This document shows positions 24,434 through 34,167 of a stretch of DNA of 41,290 bases, piece by piece. Source of the stretch: Spirochaetales bacterium (lineage in GTDB: Bacteria > Spirochaetota > Spirochaetia > Sphaerochaetales > Sphaerochaetaceae); assembly GCA_012519115.1 (NCBI GenBank), contig JAAYQW010000095.1, positions 1 through 41,290 on the forward strand, in the 5' to 3' direction. How positions within the stretch are numbered: position 1 is the stretch's first letter; each line of letters starts with the position of its first letter. The notes below the pieces were generated by a model that saw only the letters and a list, made by a program, of their open reading frames with translations, was not told the DNA's origin and did no database searches. Both the position numbers and the translations under genes were made by a program.

Positions 24434-25651
24434 TTATTTCCGTTTTGATTGAGCGATCAATCGGATCGCGTTGATTCGGATGAAGCCTTTGCAATCGACC
24501 GGGTTGTACTTCCCGGCTTTGTCCATCGAACCAAGCTCCTCATCGTACAGGGAAACGGGACTCTTCACCCCCGCGAAGATGACATTGCCTTTATACAAGG
24601 CGACCTTTGCGGTTCCGGTCACCTGTTTCTGGCTTTCAACGAAGAGGGCGCTGAGCATATTGAACTCGGGGGCTCCCCAGTAACCGTTGTAGATCAGCTC
24701 GGCGTACTTGGGCATGAGGGAATCGCGAAGGTGCATCGCCTCCTTGTCCATCGTGATGCCTTCCAGCATCCGGTGAGCCTTCCAAAGGATTTCACATCCG
24801 GGGGTTTCATACACCCCTCGGCTCTTGATGCCGATATAGCGGTTTTCAACCATATCCACCCGTCCGATCGCGTTGTCATGACCGATCTTGTTCAAGTACA
24901 GGATCATCTCCAAGGGATCGGTAACGACGATGTCATCATTGAGGTTGGTCACTTTCGTCGGAAGCCCGTTTTCAAATGAGATCTCCAGAAGCGTCTCTTC
25001 ATCGGGAGCTTCTTTGGGGCTGAGAGTGAGTGAGAAGACATCCTCATCGGGCCGTTTTGACGCATCCTCCAAGATTCCCGCCTCATGACTGATGTGAATC
25101 AGATTCTCATCCTCGCTGTACGGCTTGGCGATCGAGGCTTTGATCGGGATATTATGCTTTTTTGCGTAAGCGATCATATCGCTTCGACCTTCGAATTGGG
25201 CCAGGAACTCGCTGTCTTTCCATGGTGCGATGATGTTCACATCACTCATGTGCATGTAATAGCCGAACTCGAAACGGACTTGGTCATTGCCTTTTCCCGT
25301 TGCGCCATGGGAGACGTAGGTGGTGCCTTCCTTGCGGGCTATTTCAATCTGGGCTTTGGCGATGATCGGTCGGGCGAGGGATGTGCCGAGCATGTATCCT
25401 CCCTCGTAGATGGTATTCGCCAGCAGGGCGGGGAAGATGTAGTCGGTGACCAATTGACTTCGAAGATCCTCGACATACACCTTGGATGCACCGGTGGCCA
25501 GCGCTTTTTCTCTGATCGCATCGAAATCTTCGCTCTGTCCGACGTTTGCAACGAATGCGACCACATCGAACCCTTTGTTTGCCAGCCATTTCAAGATGAC
25601 GGAGGTATCCAGACCGCCGCTATATGCCAAAATGATTTTTTTCTTTTCCAT
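24434..25651 (-). CDS. argG: Argininosuccinate synthase
   Basis: The 405-residue enzyme joins citrulline and aspartate with ATP in arginine synthesis. The PP-loop [16 protein letters not shown] is at residues 7-22, and [25 protein letters not shown] and [10 protein letters not shown] are family marks. I chose ATG 25651, preceded by AAGGA; an in-frame ATG at 25681 is longer than the family usual. No argH or other arginine gene is next to it. A promoter with a 17-base spacer lies just upstream. Confidence 0.97.
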   Translation of the reverse strand: MEKKKIILAYSGGLDTSVILKWLANKGFDVVAFVANVGQSEDFDAIREKALATGASKVYVEDLRSQLVTDYIFPALLANTIYEGGYMLGTSLARPIIAKAQIEIARKEGTTYVSHGATGKGNDQVRFEFGYYMHMSDVNIIAPWKDSEFLAQFEGRSDMIAYAKKHNIPIKASIAKPYSEDENLIHISHEAGILEDASKRPDEDVFSLTLSPKEAPDEETLLEISFENGLPTKVTNLNDDIVVTDPLEMILYLNKIGHDNAIGRVDMVENRYIGIKSRGVYETPGCEILWKAHRMLEGITMDKEAMHLRDSLMPKYAELIYNGYWGAPEFNMLSALFVESQKQVTGTAKVALYKGNVIFAGVKSPVSLYDEELGSMDKAGKYNPVDCKGFIRINAIRLIAQSKRK

Positions 25652-25672
25652 ATCTTCGTTCCTTATGGGCGC

Positions 25673-25701
25673 AGTGTACAAATATCTTTTAAGAAAGACA
25701 A
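25673..25701 (-). promoter_or_regulatory. Promoter of argG
   Basis: TTGTCT (25701-25696), 17 bases, TACACT (25678-25673) on the minus strand. A short palindrome GTATATTTATAC at 25711-25722 lies ten bases upstream and could be an operator, but I cannot match it to an ArgR box with confidence. Confidence 0.45.
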
Positions 25702-25847
25702 GCAGTTTGTGTATATTTATACTCTTATATACCGAAATATTCCCAATAATTGTGAAATAATCAGGAAATCTATGAATAGATATACATTAATCCGGTTTCA
25801 AAATCATCTGTCCGCCTTCGATGCCATAAATGATCGTTCACCTTCTC

Positions 25848-25876
25848 TTGTGTTAATACCTTGAACTTTTTATACT
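25848..25876 (+). promoter_or_regulatory. Promoter placing transcription start on the ABC ATPase ATG
   Basis: TTGTGT (25848-25853), 17 bases, TATACT (25871-25876), then six bases to ATG 25883. No ribosome binding site fits in between. Confidence 0.6.
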
Positions 25877-25882
25877 GTTTTC

Positions 25883-26605
25883 ATGCTCATATGTGACAAG
25901 TTATACAAGCGATATGCAAAGAACGCCCCCTACGCAGTGGAAGATCTGACACTGAAGGTTGGAGAAGGCGAGATTTTCGGATTCCTTGGTCCCAACGGAG
26001 CGGGAAAGTCGACGACGATCAAGATGATCGTTGCGCTGCTGAACAGCGACAGCGGCGAGGTGAGTCTGGACGGCATCACCGTCAAGGATGATCCGATCGC
26101 CTATAAGCGGTTGATCGGCTACGTGGCGGATGAACCCCAGTTTTACGACAAGATGAGCGCGAATGAGCATTTGGCGTTCATCGGGGATCTCTATCAGATT
26201 CCGCAAAACGAGCGGACCGGGCGAATCGCCGAGTTGGCCGCGACGCTTCGTCTGCAAGATGCGCTGAATGATGAAATCGGCTCCTTTTCCCACGGCATGA
26301 GGCAAAAGCTGGCGATCATCAGCGCTCTGCTGCCCGCCCCCAAGCTGCTGGTTCTGGATGAGCCGATGGTGGGCTTGGATCCGAAAGCGTCATTCGAGGT
26401 GAAAAACCTCCTGAAAGAGCTTGCAAAGGAGGGGAGGATCGTCTTTTTCTCCACTCACGTTCTCGAGGTCGCCCAGCAGCTTTGCACCAGCTTGGGGATC
26501 ATCAACGAAGGAAAGCTCATCTACCATGGAACGTTCGAGGCGTTGCAGAACGAACGGAATGAAAGCTTGGAAGAGCTCTTCCTGGAATTGACGGAGAAAA
26601 GCTGA
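25883..26605 (+). CDS. ABC-2-type transporter, ATP-binding subunit
   Basis: The 240-residue ATPase has Walker A GPNGAGKSTT, the signature FSHGMRQKLAI, Walker B LLVLDEP and the switch His in STHVLEVA. This is the subfamily that powers ABC-2 exporters (antibiotic, lipid or polysaccharide). It lacks a Shine-Dalgarno sequence and looks leaderless. Its stop overlaps the next start as TGATG, so the permease is co-translated. The substrate is unknown. Confidence 0.93.
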   Translation: MLICDKLYKRYAKNAPYAVEDLTLKVGEGEIFGFLGPNGAGKSTTIKMIVALLNSDSGEVSLDGITVKDDPIAYKRLIGYVADEPQFYDKMSANEHLAFIGDLYQIPQNERTGRIAELAATLRLQDALNDEIGSFSHGMRQKLAIISALLPAPKLLVLDEPMVGLDPKASFEVKNLLKELAKEGRIVFFSTHVLEVAQQLCTSLGIINEGKLIYHGTFEALQNERNESLEELFLELTEKS

Positions 26606-28245
26606 TGCGCATCCCGGTCGTGCTGCTCTTGCTCAGAACCTATTTGAAAGGGATCAGGCCGCTTCGATCCGCAGTCGAACGTTTCAGCTTCGGAAAGAAG
26701 AAATCGATGCGGACCATCAGCGGGATTGCGCTCTCGATCTTGATGCTCGTCTCGCTCTCGAGTTTCGTTTTCCTGCTTTGGACGAACTTCTATAACTATC
26801 AGATGGTCGGGATGATGGTCGGAGTTCCCCATGTCGGATTGCTGATGGGAATAGCCTTTGGCACATTGAGTCTTCTCATCTTCGCTTTTCCAGCAGCGAT
26901 CAACGTGTTGCATGCAGCGAAAGAGATCGAGCGGCTCCGAGCATTGGCGATCAGCGAAGCGGAGCTCGCCCTCAGCCGGATGATCATCTTCTATTTCAAT
27001 TTTTTCCCGGTCTACCTCTTCTTCATCGTACCCGCGCTCGTCGTCGGGATCATGACCACGGGCTTTTCTTTCTTTTACCTGTTGAGCTCGCTGCTTCTGC
27101 TTCTCGTCGGGCCGATGATTCCGATTTCGCTGGTTACGCTGCTTGAGATCGGAGTCGTTCATCTTACCAAGGGGAGGCGCGCTCAACGCTCGGGGGAACT
27201 GATCTACCTGGTCATCATGATGGCCTTCGTGATCGGCATATCCTCTCAGATGGGAAAAAACGCCGAGATGACCGGAAATTTTGAAGAATTGACGAATCAG
27301 CTGACCCCGGTAATCAGGAAACTGACCCGCTATCTCGCTCCTTTCTCGTTGCAGGCTCAAGGTCTGTATCGCCCGGTCTTGCTCCTCGTGTGGCTCGCGG
27401 GAGCGTTTCTCCTCATGTACATCACCTTCAGCGTGACCGCCGGAACGTATCATCACGCTTGCTCCTTGCTGGCCTCCGGCGGATATCAGACGAAGAAACG
27501 AAAAAAGAACAATACAGCCCAAAATAAGCCGACAGTCGCGTTGATGAAGCGCGACTGGACGATTCTCCTCTCATCCAGCGGGTTCATCTTCGAGTTGGGC
27601 GGGGAATTGTTGATTCCCCTGATTCTCATCATCACCTACAGCGCTATGGGAATCATAGGCGATATCTCGGAGGCGACGAAGGCTCTCGCTCAATATCCGG
27701 TCTTTGAATCGATCGTAGTCCTCATCGTTTTGCTTATGTCCAATATAAACATGCTTTCCTGCACCAGCGTATCGCGCCAAGGCAAGCTTGCCCTTCATGA
27801 TCGTCTGTACCCCCTCGAACCGAAAGCTTTCGTCAATGCAAAGGTGTATCTTCACATGGCTCTTGTCGGTACCACCAATACGCTCTATCTTCTTGCCGCC
27901 ACCTTGCTTCTCAAGCTCTCCATCGTGAATCTCTGGTTTCATATATTGCTTTCCTTGGTCACGATTGTCGGAACAAGCTGCTTCCATCTGGCGATCGATT
28001 ACCACAATCCTCTGTTGGATTGGACAAGCGCCCAGCAGGCGATGAAGCGGAATCCCAACGGCTTTCTCGGGATGCTTGTTTCGTTCCTGTTCGTCGTGTG
28101 GATCGCGTTCTTCTTGGTGGGTATGCCGTATTTCTTTGATGTCTCTCAAGCGAATGCGTACACACTCGCTCTTTTCGCGGCCGTGGTCACCGCAAAGGTC
28201 GGTCAAAGGCTCGCCTACCGGAGTGCGATGGGCTTTCTCGCCTAA
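26605..28245 (+). CDS. ABC-2-type exporter membrane subunit
   Basis: The 546-residue protein has about twelve hydrophobic segments in two halves, with a basic Lys/Asn-rich loop near residues 295-310 (TKKRKKNNTAQNKP) between them. GGAG lies eight bases before ATG 26605. It is the partner of the ATPase just upstream. The segment DRLYPLEPKAFVNAKVYLH is typical of large Gram-positive-type ABC-2 permeases. The last four bases overlap the convergent HAD gene. The substrate is unknown. Confidence 0.85.
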   Translation: MRIPVVLLLLRTYLKGIRPLRSAVERFSFGKKKSMRTISGIALSILMLVSLSSFVFLLWTNFYNYQMVGMMVGVPHVGLLMGIAFGTLSLLIFAFPAAINVLHAAKEIERLRALAISEAELALSRMIIFYFNFFPVYLFFIVPALVVGIMTTGFSFFYLLSSLLLLLVGPMIPISLVTLLEIGVVHLTKGRRAQRSGELIYLVIMMAFVIGISSQMGKNAEMTGNFEELTNQLTPVIRKLTRYLAPFSLQAQGLYRPVLLLVWLAGAFLLMYITFSVTAGTYHHACSLLASGGYQTKKRKKNNTAQNKPTVALMKRDWTILLSSSGFIFELGGELLIPLILIITYSAMGIIGDISEATKALAQYPVFESIVVLIVLLMSNINMLSCTSVSRQGKLALHDRLYPLEPKAFVNAKVYLHMALVGTTNTLYLLAATLLLKLSIVNLWFHILLSLVTIVGTSCFHLAIDYHNPLLDWTSAQQAMKRNPNGFLGMLVSFLFVVWIAFFLVGMPYFFDVSQANAYTLALFAAVVTAKVGQRLAYRSAMGFLA

Positions 28246-28907
28246 GAAGTGAGGAACTCCTTCGCTCGTTCGCACGCCGACGGCAGCGAGGCGTGAAGCT
28301 CAAAGGGATGGGGTGAAGATTCGGCCCCCCAGATCAAAAGAAGGCCCAGATCCGCCGCCCGGAGCATCGGAATATCGGTCGGTCCGTCGCCGATCGCGAC
28401 AATGTTCTCATAGGTTTCTCGCAAGGCTTCGAGATTGGCGCGTTTGCCTTCAGCTTCCCCGATATTGACTTGCAGGTATGCCTTGTTCTTCTTCCAATGA
28501 ATCCGTTTTGCTTTGATAAGGAAGAATTCATCTCTCAGACCGAGCTCCTCCAAAAAGAGTTCGGCGAGGTTTTCAGTTCCGAGGCTCAGAATCGCCAGAT
28601 CGGCGATCTCCGTCAGATCCCGAATCGCCTGAACGTCCTCTTTGCCAAGGAGCGCAGCCAGATCCCCGGCCGTCTTTTCCAATAAAACGGGGTCGACGTC
28701 ACGAATCATCTTCTCGTAGCGTTTGTAGAATTGCGGGTTGTTGAATGCTCCCCGTTGGTCGGCGCGGACAAAGAGGCGGGCGCGGAGACGAAAGAGGGGG
28801 CCTTTGGTCTTGGCGTGCGAGAGGACAAGCGTCTGTTCGCTATCGTAGGGGCGAAACGGGTAGAGCGTTCCGTCAAAATCAAAGACGACAAGGTTGGGTT
28901 TGGCCAT
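28242..28907 (-). CDS. HAD-superfamily phosphatase
   Basis: The 221-residue enzyme has motif I VVFDFDGTLY (nucleophile Asp10), motif II LSLGT, and motif IV AIGDGPTDIPML, with a helical cap between I and II. It resembles phosphoserine phosphatase or other small HAD hydrolases; the substrate cannot be named. ATG 28907 puts the nucleophile in the usual place, and earlier in-frame codons are not needed. No ribosome binding site precedes it. A -10 TATGGT ends five bases before the start, so it is a leaderless candidate. The hflC terminator lies just upstream. Confidence 0.85.
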   Translation of the reverse strand: MAKPNLVVFDFDGTLYPFRPYDSEQTLVLSHAKTKGPLFRLRARLFVRADQRGAFNNPQFYKRYEKMIRDVDPVLLEKTAGDLAALLGKEDVQAIRDLTEIADLAILSLGTENLAELFLEELGLRDEFFLIKAKRIHWKKNKAYLQVNIGEAEGKRANLEALRETYENIVAIGDGPTDIPMLRAADLGLLLIWGAESSPHPFELHASLPSACERAKEFLTS

Positions 28908-28912
28908 GGCCA

Positions 28913-28941
28913 ACCATAGCAAGAGAAGAAAAAAAGGGGAA
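28913..28941 (-). promoter_or_regulatory. Promoter placing transcription start at the HAD-gene ATG
   Basis: TATGGT (28918-28913) with extended TG, 17 bases after a poor -35 TTCCCC (28941-28936), and five bases before ATG 28907. The -35 lies in the hflC terminator stem. Confidence 0.4.
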
Positions 28942-28958
28942 GGGTGGCAGCCTTCCCC
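28929..28958 (-). terminator. Rho-independent terminator after hflC
   Basis: On the minus strand GGGGAAGG (28958-28951) pairs with CCTTCCCC (28943-28936) across a seven-base loop and is followed by a run of seven T. Confidence 0.9.
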
Positions 28959-28979
28959 CTGATATCTTTTAATAATTCT

Positions 28980-29966
28980 TTACTTGCCGTAGAGTTGATC
29001 GAAGTATTCCATATCGGTGGAAAGCACTTTATCAAGATCGGGAATCGTCTTGCGGTACGATTCCAGCGTTCGCCAGAGGTTGAAGAACTCCGGATCCGCT
29101 TCATATGCGTCGCTGTAGATCTTAGCGGCTTCGGCATCGGCGACACCTTTGATCGCCTCGCTTTCCGCATATGCCGTGGAAAGAATCACCCGTTGTTCGC
29201 TCTCGGTCTTTCCCTGCCACTGGGCAAGCTGGCCGCGACCGTATGATCGATACGCTTCGGCGATCTGATTTCGTTCCTTGATCATCCGCTGGTAGACGCT
29301 TTCGGTGAGGTCGTCACTGTAGCGAATCTGGCGAATGATGATGTCAATCAGTTCAATACCAAACCCGCTGGTGAATTGCTCCGCTTGAATATTCATTCGG
29401 GCACTCAACTGTTCCCGTCCAATTCGGATGTTTTCCTGTTTCGTCTGGGTCGCGGTCAAATTGCGCAGCTGTTCGGCATCTTCAGCGCTGTCAAGGCTTT
29501 GGACATCCTCCTCCACGGTGATCTCATTGATCTGGTTGGTGGTGCGGACCGCTTCATTGAGGTAGTTCTCGCTGATGATCGTCCGAACCGAGGAATCCAG
29601 AATGTCGTTCAGCCGCAAGAGACCGTTGTCGATCGTGTTTACCGTCTCATAATACTTGGCCGGATCGCTGATTCTCCATCGAGCGGTGGTATCGACCCAG
29701 ATGAACTGGTTTTCCTTCGTCGGAATCCGCTGGGCGGCTCCATCCCAAGAAAGAACCTTCTTCGGGTAATACACGACATTATCAATAAGAGGCATCTTCA
29801 GCTTCAGGCCGCTCTGGTCCTGCACATCGATGATCTTGCCGAAGCGGGTTACTACCGATTGTTGTCCTTCGACAAGGATGTAAAACGGTCCGAGGATGAT
29901 AAAGATAACAAGGAGAACGATAATGACGACAGCGGTAGTCAGGAGTCTTCTTTGTGAGCGAATCAT
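28980..29966 (-). CDS. hflC: HflC, SPFH-domain modulator of FtsH
   Basis: The 328-residue protein has one membrane segment at about residues 9-32, then a band-7/SPFH domain (VVTRFGKIID, WVDTTARWRISDP) and a long charged helical part ending in AEAAKIYSDAYEADPEFF. With HflK it forms a large complex around the membrane protease FtsH and limits its action. Its start overlaps the hflK stop as ATGA, and AAGGAGG precedes it. No ftsH is in the window. Confidence 0.93.
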   Translation of the reverse strand: MIRSQRRLLTTAVVIIVLLVIFIILGPFYILVEGQQSVVTRFGKIIDVQDQSGLKLKMPLIDNVVYYPKKVLSWDGAAQRIPTKENQFIWVDTTARWRISDPAKYYETVNTIDNGLLRLNDILDSSVRTIISENYLNEAVRTTNQINEITVEEDVQSLDSAEDAEQLRNLTATQTKQENIRIGREQLSARMNIQAEQFTSGFGIELIDIIIRQIRYSDDLTESVYQRMIKERNQIAEAYRSYGRGQLAQWQGKTESEQRVILSTAYAESEAIKGVADAEAAKIYSDAYEADPEFFNLWRTLESYRKTIPDLDKVLSTDMEYFDQLYGK

Positions 29967-30937
29967 TTCTCACCTCCTTGGATCATTTGCATCGGAAGGA
30001 AGTTGGCGAGGTTCTTATCAACCAGCGTGACGTTCCCTTTGTTGTCTTGAAGAATCTCCTCGATCGTTTCGATGTACAGACGGGTGCCGGTGATATCCTT
30101 TGAGGTTTCATAGACTTCCCGAACGCTGTTGAAGCGTTCAACGTCTCCCCGGGCCTGGTTTACCCGTTCGGCTGCATATCCGTTAGCGACTTGGATAAGG
30201 CGATTGGCCTCTCCGCGGGCGGCCGGGATGACTTCGTTGTAGAGCTTTTTGCCCTCGTTGATATAGCGGTTCATGTCCTGAATCGCTTTGTTGACGTCTT
30301 CAAACGCATCCTGGACGCTTCCCACCGGGGGAACGATGTTCTGGAGCTTTACCGTGACGACGCGGATTCCCAAACCGTAGAGATCGAACATCTTCTGCAT
30401 CATCTCCTGGGCTTCGACTTCGATCCGGGTACGCTGACTGGTCATCACCGAGAGGATCGGAAGGTCGCCGACGAGCTGATTCATGATCGATTGGCTGATA
30501 TCACGGAGCGTCGATTCACGGGACTCCACCTTGAACATCCAGTTGTAGGGGTTTTCAATCTTGTACTGAACGGTCCACTGAACATCGATGATGTTCAGAT
30601 CTCCGGTGAGCATCAACGATTCATTGGTGTAGTTTTGTCCATACAGCGGTGAAGCCGCACCCTGACCCCGGTAGCCAAACGTCATCGTTTGGACGACTTG
30701 GGTGGGTACGTTGTAATTCCTCTCGATTCCAAGCGGGATCTTTGTCTGGAGGCCCGGCCCAACGGTTCGGTGGTAGCGTCCAAAGCGCAGGACGACAGCC
30801 TGTTCCGTTTGGTCGACGACAAAGAAGCTGCTCAAAACCAAGAGGACCGCCACCACTGCGATTACGATCCATAGGATCAGCTTGGGGCTGATGTTGAATC
30901 GAATCGGGCGGACAGGTCGTTGGTTGCTATTATCCAT
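29963..30937 (-). CDS. hflK: HflK, SPFH-domain modulator of FtsH
   Basis: The 324-residue protein has a membrane segment at about 18-38 (LILWIVIAVVAVLLVLSS), then the SPFH domain (VVDQTEQAVVLRFGRYHRTVGPGL) and a coiled helical region with RLIQVANGYAAERVNQARGD. It lacks the Gly-rich N-terminal tail of enterobacterial HflK. It pairs with HflC downstream. GGAG lies before ATG 30937, and a strong promoter precedes it. Confidence 0.93.
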   Translation of the reverse strand: MDNSNQRPVRPIRFNISPKLILWIVIAVVAVLLVLSSFFVVDQTEQAVVLRFGRYHRTVGPGLQTKIPLGIERNYNVPTQVVQTMTFGYRGQGAASPLYGQNYTNESLMLTGDLNIIDVQWTVQYKIENPYNWMFKVESRESTLRDISQSIMNQLVGDLPILSVMTSQRTRIEVEAQEMMQKMFDLYGLGIRVVTVKLQNIVPPVGSVQDAFEDVNKAIQDMNRYINEGKKLYNEVIPAARGEANRLIQVANGYAAERVNQARGDVERFNSVREVYETSKDITGTRLYIETIEEILQDNKGNVTLVDKNLANFLPMQMIQGGEK

Positions 30938-30967
30938 GCTGTCTCCTTTGTGCGTAGCACAGCCCTA

Positions 30968-30996
30968 AATGTACTTAGGCATCAAAGCATAGTCAA
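30968..30996 (-). promoter_or_regulatory. Promoter of hflK-hflC
   Basis: TTGACT (30996-30991), 17 bases, TACATT (30973-30968) on the minus strand, giving a leader with a GGAG site. It lies back to back with the metG promoter. Confidence 0.6.
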
Positions 30997-31005
30997 GGTA
31001 GACCA

Positions 31006-31034
31006 TTGAAAAGAAAATACCGGCGGTCTATGAT
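31006..31034 (+). promoter_or_regulatory. Promoter placing transcription start next to the metG ATG
   Basis: TTGAAA (31006-31011), 17 bases, TATGAT (31029-31034), each five of six to consensus. Seven bases separate it from ATG 31042. The -10 overlaps two earlier in-frame ATGs, which therefore cannot both be transcribed and serve as starts. Confidence 0.65.
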
Positions 31035-31041
31035 GACGGTC

Positions 31042-33225
31042 ATGAAAAAACGACTCATTACCAGTGCTCTGCCCTATGTGAACAACATCCCCCACTTAGG
31101 GAATCTCATTCAAGTTCTCAGTGCGGATGTCTTCGCTCGGTTCTGCCGATCGAAAGGGTATGAAACGCTCTATATATGCGGAACGGATGAATACGGAACC
31201 GCCACGGAAACCCGGGCGCTTCAGGAAGGGGTGACTCCCCGGCAATTGTGCGACCATTACTTTGTCATCCACCGCGATATTTATGAGTGGTTCAACATAC
31301 GGTTCGACCACTTCGGACGAACTTCCACCCCCGCTCAGACGAAAATCGTCCAGGCGATCTTCAAAAAAGTCGACAAACGCGGCTACATTTCAGAACATGA
31401 GATCGAACAGCTGTACTGCCCCACCTGCGACCGCTTCCTAGCCGATCGCTTTGTCGAGGGGACCTGTCCGGTTTGCAGCTATGAAAAAGCCCGGGGGGAC
31501 CAGTGCGATCATTGCCAGAGCCTATTGGAACCGACCGAGCTCATCGACCCTCATTGCGGGGTGTGCGGCACCAAGCCGGAATTGCGGAAAACGAAACACC
31601 TCTATCTTGATTTGCCGAAAGCACTCCCTCTTTTGGAAGCATGGATGGACACGGCGAGCAAAGAGGGATTCTGGGCGAACAATGCGATTCAGGTCACTCG
31701 GTCATGGATTCGCGACGGTCTGAAAGAACGGGCGATCACCCGTGATCTGAAGTGGGGGATTCCCGTTCCCAAAGAGGGATACGAGAACAAGGTCTTTTAT
31801 GTGTGGTTCGATGCCCCGATCGGATATATCTCGATCACCAGCGAAGCGACGGAAGAGTGGAAGTCCTGGTGGCAGGATCCTCAAAACGTCGAACTCTTCC
31901 AGTTCATCGGGAAGGACAATATTCCATTCCACACCGTCATCTTCCCATCGACTCTGCTGGCGACCGGGGATGAATGGACGATGCTTCATCACATGTCCAG
32001 CAGCGAGTATCTCAACTACGAGGGCGGCAAGTTCTCCAAGAGCCTCGGGATCGGAATATTCGGAAACGATGTCCGGGACACGAAGATTCCCGTTGATGTG
32101 TGGCGCTTCTATATCTTCTACAACCGGCCTGAAACGAGCGACTTCACCTTCACGTGGAGCGATTTCCAAGAGAAGGTGAACGGTCAGCTGATCGGGAACC
32201 TCTCCAATCTGGTGAATCGGACTCTCACCTTCGTCAATCGCTTCTACAAGGATGATTCCGACCTTTTCGATGCTGAGATCGATACGGCTCTGTACGATGA
32301 AGTCAAAGCGATCGAAGCAAACATCGATCGGATTCTGGAGCGGAGCGAGCTGCGCGAAGGCCTCCGGCAGATTCTCGCTCTCTCTTCGGTGGGAAACAAG
32401 GCGTTCCAGGATGGGGAACCGTGGAAGGCGCGTAACGAGAATCCCGAGAAAGCGAAGAGTCTCTTGAAGACGTTGCTGTACGTGATTCGCGACATAGGCA
32501 TCCTTATCGAGCCGTATATGCCGCACACCAGCCAAGAGGTCCTTTCCTTCGTCGGCTCCGAGAGCGCAAGGTGGAACGATCTGGGATCGACCGATGCCGC
32601 ATTGACCCTGCGTGAACCGACCCTTCTCTTCGAGAAATTGGAGGATGAGCGCATCGCCGAGCTTCGAGAGCGTTTCAGCGGCTCTCAGGATCAGCGAAAT
32701 CAGGAAATGAAGGAAGAACTGTCAAATGGCCGGATCTTTGCCGAAAAAGTGATTCTCAAAGTCGCCCGGATCACCGAGGTTGAAAAACACCCCAACGGTG
32801 ATCGTCTCTATATCCTTACCCTGGATGTGAACGAGGATGAGGAACGCACGATTGTAAGTTCGATCGTTCCCTTCTACACGGAAGAGGAGCTCCTGAATAG
32901 GAAGATCGTCCTGGTCAGCAACATGAAACCCTCGAACTTCCGAGGGGTGAAGAGCAGGGGAATGCTTCTAGCGGCGAACGATCCCGAAGCGGAAGAGCAC
33001 ACCACGTGCGAAGTGGTCTTCGCCGATGATTTTGAGACGGGAGCGATTCTGGAAGTTGAAGGATTCGATCCACCACAAACGGATATTCCCTACGTGAAGG
33101 CGGATCTCTTCTTCTCTTTTGAGCTGTATGCGGAAGATGGGGTCGTGAAGGTTGACGGACGACCGATCGGAAAAGAGGGCAGGCAGATCAAAACTGTCAA
33201 ATATCTCAACGGTCCGGTAAACTAG
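31042..33225 (+). CDS. metG: Methionyl-tRNA synthetase with C-terminal tRNA-binding domain
   Basis: The 727-residue enzyme charges tRNA with methionine. SALPYVNNIPHLGN carries the HIGH-type motif and GGKFSKSLG the KMSKS-type motif. Two zinc knuckles are visible between about 130 and 190 (CPTC, CPVC, CDHC, CGVC pairs). The last 115 residues form an OB-fold tRNA-binding domain (VARITEVEKHPNGDRLYIL, SNMKPSNFRGVKSRGM), as in long dimeric enzymes. ATG 31042 matches the family start and lacks a Shine-Dalgarno sequence; earlier in-frame ATGs at 31030 and 31033 sit in the -10 box. A FemAB-like gene follows six bases after the stop. Confidence 0.97.
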   Translation: MKKRLITSALPYVNNIPHLGNLIQVLSADVFARFCRSKGYETLYICGTDEYGTATETRALQEGVTPRQLCDHYFVIHRDIYEWFNIRFDHFGRTSTPAQTKIVQAIFKKVDKRGYISEHEIEQLYCPTCDRFLADRFVEGTCPVCSYEKARGDQCDHCQSLLEPTELIDPHCGVCGTKPELRKTKHLYLDLPKALPLLEAWMDTASKEGFWANNAIQVTRSWIRDGLKERAITRDLKWGIPVPKEGYENKVFYVWFDAPIGYISITSEATEEWKSWWQDPQNVELFQFIGKDNIPFHTVIFPSTLLATGDEWTMLHHMSSSEYLNYEGGKFSKSLGIGIFGNDVRDTKIPVDVWRFYIFYNRPETSDFTFTWSDFQEKVNGQLIGNLSNLVNRTLTFVNRFYKDDSDLFDAEIDTALYDEVKAIEANIDRILERSELREGLRQILALSSVGNKAFQDGEPWKARNENPEKAKSLLKTLLYVIRDIGILIEPYMPHTSQEVLSFVGSESARWNDLGSTDAALTLREPTLLFEKLEDERIAELRERFSGSQDQRNQEMKEELSNGRIFAEKVILKVARITEVEKHPNGDRLYILTLDVNEDEERTIVSSIVPFYTEEELLNRKIVLVSNMKPSNFRGVKSRGMLLAANDPEAEEHTTCEVVFADDFETGAILEVEGFDPPQTDIPYVKADLFFSFELYAEDGVVKVDGRPIGKEGRQIKTVKYLNGPVN

Positions 33226-33231
33226 GGGAGC

Positions 33232-34167
33232 ATGAAGATTAAGCCGATCAGAGTGGAAGACCTTTCCGGAGACGGTTCTCCGCTTCAATCGCTCTTTTGG
33301 GCTCAAGTGAAGTCGATTCTCGGGTGGAAGTCCTACGCCTTTGAAATAGAAGAGGAGCAGCGGCTGCTGATTCTTGTTCGCAGAATCGCTCCTCTTTTCT
33401 TTTTTGCGTATGTTCCTTTCGGTCCGAGCAAGCCAAATGATTTGGCTCTGTTATCGGAACAGCTGAAACAGCGGATCGAAGAACCGATCTTTGCGATTCG
33501 ATATGATCTTCCGTTTACAGACATCTCATTTCCAACAGCCGGTCTCTTGCCGTTATCCTATTCGATCCAACCGGAGCGTACCGTTCGAATCGATCTTCAA
33601 AAGCCGCTGGCATATCGCAAGCGCGCTCAACGAGCGCTGCAGAAGTGCGAGACCGGATACACATTACAACTCTACAATGATGAACCGGGCCTCTTCGACC
33701 GGTGGTATGAAACGTACACGCAAACCGCTTTTCGCGACCGCTTTCACCCGCGAAGCAAAGAATACTTTTTCCACCTGCTTTCGATCGATGATGATAAGAA
33801 GGTGAAGCCGACCCTTCTTCTGGCGTTTGAGCAGAGCACGGTTGTCGGGGGAGTGCTGCTCATCGAAGGCGTGAAAGAAACGATCTATCTCGCCGGATCA
33901 TCGATCCGCCCCAACGTGGGGTATCTTCTTCAGGATGGAGCGATCCGTCGAACCAAAGAGCGAGGTGGAATAATCTATGATCTCTTTGGAATTTCCAACC
34001 AAAGCGAGTATCTTGCCTCGTTGGACCTGTTCAAGACCGCCTTTGGCGGGGAGACCGTTATTCGAAAGCCATCGCTTGATTACCCGATCAAGATCCTAAG
34101 GTACCGAGTATTCACGTGTCTTGAGCGATTCCGGTATCGTCGCTCGCGCTCTCTTCGGCAAGGATGA
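33232..34167 (+). CDS. FemAB/GNAT-fold protein, possible peptidoglycan bridge aminoacyltransferase
   Basis: The 311-residue protein resembles the FemABX family, which adds amino acids from aminoacyl-tRNA to lipid II. The pattern of two GNAT-like halves is suggested by LQKPLAYRKRAQRALQKCETGYTL, then TLLLAFEQSTVVGGVLLI and the LAGSSIRPNVGYLLQDGAI/YDLFGIS ending typical of the family. It probably belongs to the metG transcript. The GGGGAG lies only one base from ATG 33232, so initiation may depend on coupling to metG. The tail overlaps murD by 56 bases on the other strand, and that neighbour also acts on cell-wall precursors. Confidence 0.7.
   Translation: MKIKPIRVEDLSGDGSPLQSLFWAQVKSILGWKSYAFEIEEEQRLLILVRRIAPLFFFAYVPFGPSKPNDLALLSEQLKQRIEEPIFAIRYDLPFTDISFPTAGLLPLSYSIQPERTVRIDLQKPLAYRKRAQRALQKCETGYTLQLYNDEPGLFDRWYETYTQTAFRDRFHPRSKEYFFHLLSIDDDKKVKPTLLLAFEQSTVVGGVLLIEGVKETIYLAGSSIRPNVGYLLQDGAIRRTKERGGIIYDLFGISNQSEYLASLDLFKTAFGGETVIRKPSLDYPIKILRYRVFTCLERFRYRRSRSLRQG

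Noticed and set aside
25711-25722. GTATATTTATAC palindrome upstream of argG as an ArgR box
   Set aside because: It does not fit the ArgR consensus well enough, and short palindromes are common in AT-rich DNA.
26521-27522. A 333-codon open frame on the minus strand across the ABC genes
   Set aside because: Its product is rich in charged residues and has no recognisable domain, and it mirrors the membrane protein on the other strand. It is a shadow frame.
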